64,000 nt of DNA, from assembly GCF_011745365.1 (NCBI RefSeq), contig NW_024468914.1, forward strand, positions 248,001-312,000. Reading direction: 5' to 3'. The position numbers and the translations under genes were made by a program. Positions within the stretch are counted from its first letter, which is position 1. Each line of letters opens with the position of its first letter. The notes beneath the pieces are model-generated. The model made no database searches and had not been told where the DNA came from. It worked only from the letters and a program-made list of their open reading frames with translations. Source of the DNA: Cryphonectria parasitica EP155. Lineage: Eukaryota; Ascomycota; Sordariomycetes; Diaporthales; Cryphonectriaceae. Below, one piece after another: positions 13,691-24,576 of the stretch.

Positions 13691-16600
13691 ATGTCGATGC
13701 TTCCTCCAGAGACCACTGCTGAGCTGGGTCAGCTCATTCAGGGTCTCCAGTCTCCCAACAATGATATCCGCACCCAGGCGGAGGAGGCTCTGGCCAACAA
13801 CTGGACGAACACGCGCCCTGAGGTGCTGCTGATGGGACTGGCCGAACACATCGCGGGGTCCCAGGAGGTCCAGGTCCGGTCCTTCGCCGCCGTCATCTTC
13901 CGTAGGATAGCATCCAAGACCAGAAAGAACGAGCAGGGCCAGCCCGTGGAGATGTTTGTCTCCCTCGCCAAGGAGCACGCCATTGTGATAAGACAAAAGC
14001 TGCTCGAGTGCCTGGTCAACGAGGCGGACAAATCGGTTAGGAACAAGATCAGCGATGCCGTCGCTGAGGTAGCAAGACAATACTCAGACATTGGTACGCC
14101 TCCTGCCTCCTGTGCCTTCTTTCTTGGCTGGTCGGAGAAACATTGTAACCTGACTACACCCTGCTGACCTGCTACTGCTGCTAGACGAACCGTGGCCTGA
14201 GCTGCTTACCGTGCTCTTCCAGCTTAGCATCGCTGACGATTCCGGCAAGCGCGAGTCCGCGTTCCGAGTCTTCAACACAACCCCCGGCATTATTGAGAAG
14301 CAGCATGAAGAAGCTGTTGCACAAGCCTTCACCAAGGGCTTCAAGGACCCTGAGGTCGGCGTACGTCAACAAAACCCACACAATTGACCGATGGTCTGAG
14401 GGGAAGGACTAACATCATTTTGCAGGTCCGTCTGGCAGCTATGGAGGCTTTCGCCTCTTTCTTCAGAAGCCTCAGCAAGAAGAGACAACAAAAATACTAC
14501 GCGCTTCTGCCTGAGGTTCTCAACATCCTGATTCCTATCAAAGACAAGGGTGACTCGGAGGAGCTGAGCCAGGCCCTGGTCGCGTTGATCGATCTTGCCG
14601 AGTCATCACCCAAAATGTTCAAGCCCCTCTTTCCCAGCCTGGTCCAATTCAGCATCGCTGTCGTCCAGGATAAGGAGCTTAGCGATATATGCCGTCAGAA
14701 TGCGCTGGAGCTCATGGCTACCTTTGCCGATTACGCGCCATCCATGTGCAAGAAGGACCCGACCTTTACCAACGATATGATCACCCAGTGTCTCAGCCTG
14801 ATGACCGATCTCGGAGACGACGATGATGTTCAGGAATGGCTCGAGGCTGATGATGTATGCTTGCCTCCCTTTCATTCACCTTGTGCCGCTTGCTGTCGAG
14901 CAGTGCTAATTCTTTCGCTATAGCTTGACCAAGACGAGAGCGATCAGAACCACGTTGCTGGCGAACAGTGCATGGACCGGCTCGCCAACAAGCTTGGCGG
15001 CCTGACGATTCTGCAGCCTACCTTCAACTGGCTGCCCCGAATGATGCAGTCCCAGTCCTGGTCAGACAAGCATGCCGCCCTCATGGCTATATCGGCCATC
15101 TCTGAAGGCTGCCGGGAGCAGATGGTCGGCGAGTTGCAGCAGGTCCTAGATCTGGTTGTGCCGGCTCTGAGGGACCAGCACCCCCGTGTCCGGTGGGCAG
15201 GCTGTAATGCCTTGGGTCAGATGAGCACGGATTTCGCGCCTACGATGCAGAAGGAGTACTATGATGCCATTCTCAAGGCCATCATTCCGGTTCTAGACTC
15301 TCCGGAACCTCGAGTCAAGTCCCATGCCGCTGCCGCCCTTGTTAACTTCTGCGAGGAAGCTGAGAAGAATGTTCTTGAGCCGTATCTCGACGAGCTCCTT
15401 TCGTCACTGTACCGCCTGCTGCAATTCGATAAGCGATATGTACAGGAGCAGGCTCTCTCCACGATTGCCACGATCGCTGATGCCGCCGAAGCTGCATTCA
15501 CCAAGTACTACGACTCGTTGATGCCGCTGCTTTTCAACGTCCTGCAGCTGCCAATCGAGAAGGACAACCGTCTCCTCAAAGCAAAGGCCATGGAGTGTGC
15601 CACTCTCATCGGTCTTGCTGTAGGAAAGGAACGACTGGGCGCAGACGCCATGAAGCTGGTCCAGCTTCTGGCCAACACCCAGACCAGCGTGACGGAGCCC
15701 GATGATCCTCAGGCACAATACCTCATGCACTGCTGGGGCCGCATGTGCCGTGTACTGGGTTCCGAGTTCCTTCCGTTCCTGCCGAATGTCATGCCACCGC
15801 TCCTGGAGCTCGCAAAGGCCAACGCCGATATCCAGCTCCTCGACGATGACGACCAGGTCGAGGCTCTTCAGAACGAGGAAGGATGGGAGCTTGTCCCCGT
15901 CAAGGGCAAAATGATTGGCATCAAGACAAGCACTATGGACGACAAGAACATGGCGATCGAGCTTCTCGTCGTGTATGCACAAGTTCTTGAGGGTAATTTC
16001 GCCCCTTACGTGGCCGAGGTTATGGAGAAGGTTGCCCTGCCTGGTCTCGCCTTCTTCTTCCACGACCCTGTCAGGTTCATGTCTGCCAAGCTCGTGCCCC
16101 AGCTGCTCAACTCATACAAGAAAGCCTATGGCAACCCGTCAATTGAGCTTGGTAGCCTCTGGAACGGCACAGCCGACAAGCTCCTAGAGGTTCTTTCGGC
16201 CGAACCGTCCATAGACACGCTGGCTGAGATGTACCAATGCTTCTACGAGTCCGTTGAGTGTCTAGGAAGGGACTGCCTCTCGGTTCAGCACATGGAGCAT
16301 TTCATCGAGTCAGTCCAGTCCGCACTCGACGACTACAAGCTTCGTGTCGCCCAACGGTTGGAGGAGACTGCGGGCACAAACCCGGAGGATGCCGAAGACG
16401 AGGCGGAGGAGATTCTCATGGCAATTGAGGACGACCAAACACTCCTGGGAGATATGAACAAGGCGTTCCACTCCATCTTCAAGTACCATGGCTCGGCCTT
16501 CCTGCGGACCTGGGAGCGGTTGATTTCGACATACGAGAGCTTTTTGAACAACACTCAAGACCCTGCGCAGCGCCAATGGGGACTTTGTATAATGGACGAT

Positions 16601-17335
16601 GTCCTCGAGTACTGCGGGCCGGAGTCGATTCACTACGCGAACTACATCATGACACCGCTTCTGGAGGGATGCCGTGATCAATCCCCTGCCATTCGACAGG
16701 CTGCCGCGTACGGTATTGGTGTCGCGGCTCAGAAGGGTGGACAGGCCTGGGCTCAGTTCCTCGGCGGCTCAGTCTCGGCGTTATTGCAGGCAACCCAGGT
16801 CCCCGATGCGCGCAGTGATGACAACGTGTACGCAACTGAGAATGCATGTGCTGCGCTCGCCAAGATCCTGCACTTCAACGCAAGTGCTGTGGCCAACCAG
16901 GACGAGGTCATCGGCCAGTGGGTCAACTCACTCCCTGTGACAAATGATGACGAAGCTGCGCCTTATGCTTATGCATACCTGGCCGAACTGATCACAAAGT
17001 AAGTTGCAATCTGTGTCCTCAGAACACACAGCGTGCGCTGTGTGCTTCACATGGATACATACGATAAACCTGCCTCTCTCTATACCTGTAAATCGTGCAA
17101 CACACTAATAAACCCTTTCACTCACAGGCAACACCCTGCTGTCGGGCAACGGCCAGATCAGATCTTCGACCATGTGGCAAAGGCCCTCGAGGCTCAGACC
17201 CTGACAACACAAACCGCCCAGCGCGTTTGTACGGCGGTGAAGCTGCTCCTACAGGCTACAAATACCGATCCAACGCCTCTCCTTCAGCAGTACCCGGCTG
17301 ATGCACAGCAAGTCATTATGAGCTACTTCAACTAG
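13691..17335 (+). CDS. pse1: Importin beta-3 / karyopherin Pse1 (Kap121)
   Basis: Nuclear import receptor of the IPO5/Kap121 type. Five exons: 13691-14093, 14185-14360, 14426-14854, 14924-16998 and 17128-17335. They total 1097 codons (1096 aa) with no frame break, matching the roughly 1090-aa family length. The N-terminus ('ETTAELGQLIQGLQSPNNDIRTQAEEAL') is the importin-beta N-terminal repeat. HEAT repeats fill the rest, e.g. 'VRWAGCNALGQMSTDFAPTMQ' and 'VKSHAAAALVNFCEEAE'. The acidic loop 'LLDDDDQVEALQNEEGWELVPVKGKMIGIKTS' is highly characteristic of the family. It would carry ribosomal proteins, histones and other cargo through the nuclear pore and release them on Ran-GTP. The pyrimidine-rich leader contains a C x11 run close to the ATG. 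Confidence 0.96.
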
Positions 17336-18868
17336 AGATCGGAGTCGCCATTTGCAAGCATCTGTCTACCACCCCCGAGGCTGAGAACGTTGCCATTGTC
17401 GCCACTAGCCCTTGATATTTCGAATTGGATGTTAGGTGATGCAACTCGGAAGGATTAACGGATAGAAGACTGCAGTACGACCTCTGGCGTCATGAGCACC
17501 CAGAGAGCACTGAGTTGAAAAAAGCACAACAACAGGTCCAGATGTTTTTACTTTTTAGTTGTTTCTCGTATAACGATGAATGAGCAGTTCAGCGACCAGT
17601 GTCGAGGTCTACCAGAAAGGCAGACAGGCGGTAGTTAGAGCCCTGCGAGATACCAATCCAACCATTATCTTATCAGCCTTTTTACCTTCTGATCACTCAT
17701 GAACTGTCCCACCCATCAACCGTCTGACAACGTCTACAATTTCTTTCTCGGCTGGATTTATATTCAGCAGGTGAGCATAATAAAGGAAGATGAATGAGAA
17801 GAAGCACAACATGTCTTAGTCATGTGCTTCGAACCTCTCTCCAAGCATACACATCTCAGACGCACGCTTGTCTGGGAACATATTGACTGCATCTCCAAGT
17901 ACGTCCGCAAGCAATCAGCTGGACAACATATGGCTCAATCATCGACGGTTCAAACTCCTACTCCCTCCCATCTACATCCACACACGATTTTTTGTCCCTG
18001 ATGAAAAATATGCGTTACTGCGGCGGGACATCTGCCCGTCTTACAGCCCTACATGATCTTGGCAGTTGCCCAGCCGGAGGGAGAGGTTCAGCCGTAAACT
18101 AGACGCTCACCCCCGGGAGCCTGCTTCATCGCATCGCAACTTTTGTAGCGAGTTCCCACGGCCGTCGATGGCAGCCTAATGACAAAAGAGAAGAGAGTCT
18201 GCGTCCTGAGAGGTGTACTTAGCTCGCCAGCCAGCCTCGATCAAAAACCCGCCCGGCCGGTTTCGTGTAAAAACGAGAAATACCGTCCACTACAGCTGGC
18301 CTGCCTGACTACCTGTCGGGCTGAGGATTCAACCAAACCCCAGCACGGGTGAAGAGCTGAAGTCTGATGGCAGCAAAAGTCTACAGGTCCTACCCCCCTC
18401 CCCCTCCTTATCCTGAATGTTATTGCGAGGCCGTTCAACAGCTCGATGTGTTCTTTTGGGCAAGGTTGGTCTTTGGAGATGGCATATCGACGCCAGTGGC
18501 GCCATGGTTTTGGGGGAAAGGGGAGTAGTGTAGTGTGTGATTGGTTAGGCAGGGTTGGGGCTTATGTTGCCCTGTGATGATGGCCAAGATTGAGCTATTT
18601 TACTTATTGGTCTCAGTCCCTGGTCCTTTTGTGACTAGGTGTCAGTTGCGTCTTTTTTCTTGTGGCCAGAGGGAGGATTGTGTGTGTATATATAAAGTGA
18701 GTTCAATTTGGGGGAACGGATTTGTGTTCGCAAGGCTGCACCAAGTGTTGGCGGTGTAGACATTTGCGTGTCTACTTGAATCATGAGCTACAGTTCCACA
18801 GGAGGGATAAGGTTGAAGTGATACTGTGGCAGGGCTCACACCATATATACTCGGGGAGAAAGAAGAAT
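17336..18868. other. Intergenic region (PSE1 3' / RTA1-family 5')
   Basis: 1.5 kb between codirectional genes. Only short open frames (up to about 60 codons) without recognisable content. It holds the PSE1 3' UTR and the promoter of the RTA1-family gene. Confidence 0.5.
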
Positions 18869-20249
18869 ATGAGCGAGAACGGCCAGTACGGTAGGCGACA
18901 TTCATTTAAACTCCTAATCCCACCGAAATACATCATCGTGGAAGGATGACACTGACAGAATCAAACACCAGTGCCGGGGAGCCTCTGGTTCTATGCGCCG
19001 AACAAAGGAGCACCCGTGTTCTTCGCCGTAGCATTCTGCGCATCTACGGTGTGGCAGTTGTGGCAGACCTAGTGAGTCTGGGGTGTCAATCTACCCTAGT
19101 TGTTGCCGTGAACGTGGAAAGAAGTCACAAGTCTCTGACGGATTTCTTTCTCTCTTCTGTTTTTTCTTGTACGACGAGCAGCCATAACAAGTGCTGGCGC
19201 ATGACGGGCGTCCTTGTCTTTGCGGGAACTCTCTTCACCGCCGGCTTCATCACACGAGAGATTGCTGCGTTCGATTATGGCAACCTCGTAAAGCTCATCG
19301 TCAGCGTGTGTTTGGTATACGCGGCACCGTATGCTTGCCTCCTTGGCAGTCCTATCCCGCTGAGGCGAGGTCAGCAGCAGCAGCTAACAGCAGTCACAGG
19401 CCTCTGTTTGAGCTGGCCAACTACCAGATCCTCGGCCGAATCCTCTACTATGTACCGCACCTCTCGCCGATCCACCCAGGGCGCGTCTTGACGACTTTCG
19501 CCTTCATCTCGTCCGTCGTCGAGGCGCTGAACGGGAACGGCGCCAGCTACTCGACCAACCAGTCGCTGCCAAAATCCAAGCAGGACATCGGCAAGGCCCT
19601 CCTCAAGGCAGCCCTGCTCATCCAGATTGTCGTGGTCGTACTGTTCCTCGCGCTGACAGTCACTTTTCACCGCCGCGTCCACGCAGCTAAGATCCGCAGC
19701 CCGAAGCTGACGGGCGTGCTGCGGACCCTCTACGCGAGCAGCGCACTCATCGCCGTCCGGACCATCTACCGCATTGTCGAGTACTTCAGCCTGGCAGAGC
19801 TTCACTTTGGCCCGGGGCTCAACCCCGACGCGTTCGGGCCGGAGGTGCGCTATGAGTGGTTCTTTTACGTGTTCGAGGCGACACTCATGCTGTGCAATGC
19901 GTCTCTCTGGAACGTCAGGCACCCGAGGAAGTACCTGCCCAAGAGCACCAAGGTATATCTAGCACGCGATGGGGTGACGGAGGTGGTCGGGCCGGGGTAT
20001 AAGGACACGAGATCATTCTGGGTGACGTTGGTGGATCCGTTCGACCTCAAGGGAATGCTAGGCAAGAAAAACGGAAGAGGGACGACGGAGTTCTGGAACG
20101 AGGGTCAGCATGAGATGGAGGAGAAATCCAGTGGTGGTGGTGGTGGTGGTGATGATGGCGGCCCTGAGGGAAAAAGAAAAGACCATTCAACTGCCAGCAA
20201 CCCAGTTCAAGGAGGGACGAATATCGACAGCGAGCGAACTTGCCAATAA
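18869..20249 (+). CDS. RTA1-family seven-transmembrane protein
   Basis: Four exons: 18869-18890 (22 nt), 18972-19071, 19182-19328 and 19400-20249. They give 373 codons (372 aa). The spliced N-terminus reads MSENGQYVPGSLWFYAPNKG, the signature opening of RTA1/RTM1/RSB1-like proteins. It continues 'VFFAVAFCASTVWQLWQ', 'TGVLVFAGTLFTAGFITREI', 'LANYQILGRILYYVPHLSPIHPGRVLTTFAFISSVVEALNGNGAS', and later 'RTIYRIVEYF' and 'YEWFFYVFEATLMLCNASLWNVRHPRKYLP', all family hallmarks. About seven membrane helices are expected. The C-terminal tail is hydrophilic with a poly-Gly run. In yeast, relatives act in sphingoid-base export or resistance to 7-aminocholesterol. The substrate or role here cannot be read from sequence. 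Confidence 0.9.
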
Positions 20250-22326
20250 GGGGCCTCTATGAAGTATCAGGTCAGCTGTTTTGTGTCGTCATGACTGAGA
20301 TGGGACACACACGGCATCTGTTCTCAACAGAATAGTGGTCAGCTGCCTTCGCAATGGGCCAGCGCACACAACTTTTCTGGGTGCCTGTTGCAAGCGATCC
20401 GAACATCGCTTCCTGGCCACGGATCCCGCCAGCCAGGTCAACAAGGTATGGACTCGGGGACTCAGTCGTCATTGGCGTCGAAGAGCAAACCGATTCTACG
20501 TCACGTGTTCTCTGCCAGATTACACGTCTTGACAGGGATTGTATCAATATTCGGAACCGAGTACAGCCCGAGGCTTCCAAGGAATACGTGATAAGGGAAG
20601 GATGGAAGGGGCTCGTGGAAGGAAGAGTGTGCTGCTCCTCAGGGCGGGGCCAGAGTATGACCATACTATGGTCCTCTTTTTCATGCGTTGGCCCAGTTGG
20701 GTGGTAGTGATAGTATGGTTGTTATTATTATTATCATTATTATTGTTGTTATTATTTGTCTATAAAAGGAAGGAAAAAGTGAAGGGGAGGGGGGAGGGGC
20801 AGGGTCAGTATATTGAACCTTAAGAGGCCTGAATAATTTCGTTTTTGGTCGAAGCGCGAGGACTCGAAGCCTGTCAGTCTCATCGCGAAGATGACGACGA
20901 GATGAGATGAGGCCATCGTAAGCGAACAGCCACACAATAGAGATAGGTCAGTCGCGATGTTCCGAGCTTCAGGAAGGGGTCGTTCTGCCGTGGAAATTAG
21001 AGATCTGATGCAGCGTGGCTGTGTTGAAGATGTCAAAAAATATGTATGTGAGGGTCGCTAACCTGAGCTGTCTCCTAAAAATAGCGGCATCCTCTTTGTG
21101 GCTAATGCGAGGGGTCTGCACCAAAGGTCTGCACGGGGAATTTAGCAGTAGCAGGTCACCTGATTAGTCGCAACCCCTCCCCTCCCCTCTTTCCCCTGTA
21201 AACGGATCTGTACAGGCCACCTGTAGTCTCTATTAGGTCAGCACTCAAATTGCAGGGCTGCAGCGGCACACACTATCGTCGTCAATCTCCACCTTCCTTC
21301 TCTTCCTTCAGCACAAGGCAACTCTTCATTCTGGTCACTTCACCACGCAAGCTCTTGCAAGCCACCCCGGCACAAGAAACTCCTTCATCTTGATCCGGCA
21401 CTCTGGGTTACAGGGGGGGGATCCACGATTGACGAGATCGGCTTCATCGGCTTTGGACGGCGTCTCCGTGACTTGTTCGAGACGAATCTCTGCAGAACGT
21501 GCGACAGCCGCAGGCGCCGAGGGGCACTGTCGCCGTACAACTTTGGCTCTGGTTTATGGCGCACCCAGAGGTGTAACAAGAAATTGAGACGGAGAGGGCG
21601 GCGTAACACATAGTCCTCCAGACTTGCGCCACCAACTCGATCGAAACCTCGTACCAACGGGCATGCCGCGAGCAAACAAAGAGTCGAATAAGGAACACGA
21701 GAGGCCCAAAACCACCAATATTGTCTTACTTGTCGTCTTGTGAGCCACTGGATCCCTCAGGGCGCAACTGCGAGGGCAAGACCCCATAAATGGACTGTTT
21801 GAACTTCCTTTGTGCAGAGCCTCCTGTCACCGCCTCAACCCGTCTGATCTGACCTTATCTGATCTGACTGCACCTCGGCTTACCTGGGCTGTTTGTTGTT
21901 CGAGCAAGCAGGCAGGCGTTTATCGGCCATCAAAAGCATGTGCTCCAGCTGGCAGACATAATTTCCATTAATCTCCCCTTCTATCGTCTGTCTCTCCTGT
22001 CGCCACACCTTTCGCGGCCAGGAGCGGGGGGCTGCCAGTCCTAAACCCTACAGTGTTGGACCTGCCGACTTGCGAACAGCACTGTCCCCTAGTCAACCAG
22101 TTCACCAGCTCATCACAACGTCGTGAAGGAACAAAGCCCCACAGCCGGCGGTCCCCATTCGGTGCACACAGGCCCCCGAGGTGGACGACGTGACACGTTG
22201 AATTGTTTCGTTCTTCTTTCGGTGCGCCTGCAACTCGACTGGTTCTGCCAGAAAAAGCGGGTTTCAAGCAGACCACCACGGTCGGTCCACACAGACCATT
22301 GGAAACGGCTTTGTGCAATACAAACA

Positions 22327-22358
<32 letters not shown>

Positions 22359-23256
22359 AGAGCCATCTTCTGGCCTGGAACTAGTCCTGTTCATCGAGGC
22401 AGCTACTAGTCCTACCACAGTATCAATTTCATCCTGGATCGGGTCCCCACCCCGGGATAGAAACCGACTCGCCTGTTGACGACCCCAGCCAGCAAAGGAT
22501 TCCAGTCACTTACTGCTTCTGTTCGTTCTCTGCAGACCCCAAGCACCACTTCTTGGGTCAACAACCTCATTCCCCACGTTCAACGACCAGGGCCATCATT
22601 TTGCCCATCTTGAAATCTACGTTACCTCGTCTAAGTCGCCCGAGACCACTTGACTCACCCCACTCTGGCCGCTGGACGAACACCTGTCTTGCGGCCATCT
22701 ACAACGACCATCTTGACAGCCCGCCAGCCACTTGCGAGCTATACTCGGTTCCTACCCTTGGGCGTTCCTTTAGTGCCACCTCCAGAGTGCCAGATTCTTG
22801 GTACCTCCCGCAGACCCGCCCGTCAATTCGAGCTCGAGAAGGGGGGTCCTGTCGTTCATTCGACTGCTGCTTCTTGAGCAAGCTTATATTGGCAACAAGG
22901 TCTCCACCAGGGGCAGTTCAGGCACACACAGCAGCACTTCAAATACTCGTCGCAGGTCACATCCCGGACCTGGGAAAAACAAAAAGGTTGCCGCATCAAA
23001 CTTGTGTCCAACCGCATGAGCTAGCAACTGGTTACCACCTTTCTTTGCAACATCTCACAGGACACAACCCTACGTCAGGGCCTAAAAAGAATTTTGGCCA
23101 CATTCTAGTCCCGGCCCCAGATCTCACTGCCTCCTCCTTGCATTCCCAAAGATCCCCGGCGCTTGGCCGAGTGTGTGTGTGGGACCAACCGAATCTGACT
23201 GAGCCTACATCTGACACCTTTGCCCTAAAACCTATATCTCCTCTCGACTGTCCGCC
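20250..23256. other. 3-kb intergenic region / probable long 5' leader
   Basis: No convincing gene. The distal half (about 21.2-23.25 kb) is pyrimidine-rich on the + strand and holds stop-free stretches lacking ATG starts, e.g. 22553-23308. This looks like the leader of the gene at 23257. It contains a G x8 run (21413-21420) and an (ACG)n repeat (22327-22358). Around 20715-20760 is an ATT/GTT-rich low-complexity patch. Confidence 0.45.
22327..22358. repeat. (ACG)n trinucleotide repeat
   Basis: About 10.7 perfect ACG units in the intergenic or leader region upstream of the gene at 23257. Confidence 0.95.
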
Positions 23257-24576
23257 ATGGTCACCTTTTGGCAGACAACCTCCGTACCAAACATGGATAA
23301 TCCTTTGATGAGGCCGAGCGCCCAAAGTCTACAGAGACCTCAGGTCTTTGTCAAGGTCGAATTTGGAGTGTCTTGGTCGGGCCAGCACTCGCCTCGAACA
23401 CACGGCATCGAATTCAAATCTCGTGCCCTGCGAGAAAGACACTCTGGTTTTCCCAGGACTGTACCTGCCCCCACGACAAATTATCTCGTCGCTGCACCAC
23501 CACCATCTGTACAACAATCTCAAGGGGGCGATGCACCACATTATAACCTGCATTACGCACCCCGGGAACAGGCCCCCTCACGCCGAACCCAGCAGTACAC
23601 TGAGTTCCGAGGAATACCGAGTTATGACACAAGTTACCTGCTGCCGGCGCCATACTTCCATGAGCGGAGCGAGCCAAGGCACATAGAAGCCATTCCTGAA
23701 CCACCACCGCTTGGACCATTTCCTCCTGAGGAGCGTCGACAATCTCGCGCAGAGAGGGCGGCCTCGCCTGCCGACCGACACCAGCGAGGAAATTCGGCAC
23801 CACCGCCACTGAGCGACAACAACTGGGATGTTGTAAGTGCACGCTACTTGGATGAAGCAGCGACTGGACAGCCGTCGACAGCACATCGCGCTGGACCTCA
23901 GGCCAGAACAAATTCCGATGTCTGGAAGGACCTGCCTGAAGTGCCGTCACGGTTTCGACTGGGAGAGGATGACATGCCATGGGACGGCACTTGGCAGTTT
24001 CCAATGGGTTTTGAGCCCTTTCTGGAACCTGACCCTTATCTGCGGCCCTCCTCTGCTGCTTCCCCAAAGCCCTCCCCGGAGCACTCCAGTCGGCGACCAC
24101 GGACCCCTGAGCAGCAACGCAGACCCATAGTCGAGTCTCCCCCCCAAGGTGACGATCCAGCCCGTCGGCACGAGCTCGAGGCCCTCGGCCATGCGATGAT
24201 GACGGTCGACAACGGCTTCGAGAACCAATGGTGGAACCAAGGCGAGCGGAAGCACCTGACAGCGGTGACGCCGCCGCCGGCAACTCGCCAGCAGATGGAG
24301 GAGCAGATGGCACTTGGCTGGGTTGGGGCACTATTGCCCGCAGCAGGCCCTGGAGATGACAGCAACAAGCGCTTCACATACCCGACCCCGGAGACTACGT
24401 CGGTCGTCTCGCCCGAGGGCTCGATCGGTGCCAGCTACAACAACAATAACAGCAGCAACAACATGATGGTCTCACCCATCTCGACCTTCAGTGTCCCTAC
24501 TACCCAGCTCAGCAGAACGCTGTCTACACGGTCGGATGAGCTCTGGTTCGGACGTGGCGCCGCAAGGTATGCTTAG
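23257..24576 (+). CDS. Hypothetical disordered protein, Pro/Ser/Arg-rich
   Basis: Single open frame of 439 aa from ATG 23257 (context GCCATGG); a second Met is at residue 13. I do not recognise the family. The sequence is mostly disordered and rich in Pro, Ser, Arg and Gln. Better-ordered islands are 'DNNWDVVSARYLDEA' (about 190-204), 'VPSRFRLGEDDMPWDGTWQFPMGFEPFLEPDPYL' (about 230-263) and 'RHELEALGHAMMTVDNGFENQWWNQGERKHL' (about 305-335), which are Trp-rich and the likeliest conserved core. An Asn-rich tract lies near 390-402. No signal peptide or membrane segment is seen. Codon usage looks coding, but expression is unproven. It stands alone, with about 3 kb before and 6.7 kb after it free of convincing genes. 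Confidence 0.6.
   Translation: MVTFWQTTSVPNMDNPLMRPSAQSLQRPQVFVKVEFGVSWSGQHSPRTHGIEFKSRALRERHSGFPRTVPAPTTNYLVAAPPPSVQQSQGGDAPHYNLHYAPREQAPSRRTQQYTEFRGIPSYDTSYLLPAPYFHERSEPRHIEAIPEPPPLGPFPPEERRQSRAERAASPADRHQRGNSAPPPLSDNNWDVVSARYLDEAATGQPSTAHRAGPQARTNSDVWKDLPEVPSRFRLGEDDMPWDGTWQFPMGFEPFLEPDPYLRPSSAASPKPSPEHSSRRPRTPEQQRRPIVESPPQGDDPARRHELEALGHAMMTVDNGFENQWWNQGERKHLTAVTPPPATRQQMEEQMALGWVGALLPAAGPGDDSNKRFTYPTPETTSVVSPEGSIGASYNNNNSSNNMMVSPISTFSVPTTQLSRTLSTRSDELWFGRGAARYA

Noticed and set aside
22553..23308. 251-codon + strand frame upstream of and overlapping the gene at 23257
   Set aside because: It begins with TTG and contains no ATG, so it cannot be translated conventionally. It reads as pyrimidine-rich leader.
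23833..23881. GTAAGT donor inside the 23257 open frame
   Set aside because: Nearby acceptors would give introns of 39 or 49 nt that break the frame. The unspliced frame is kept.
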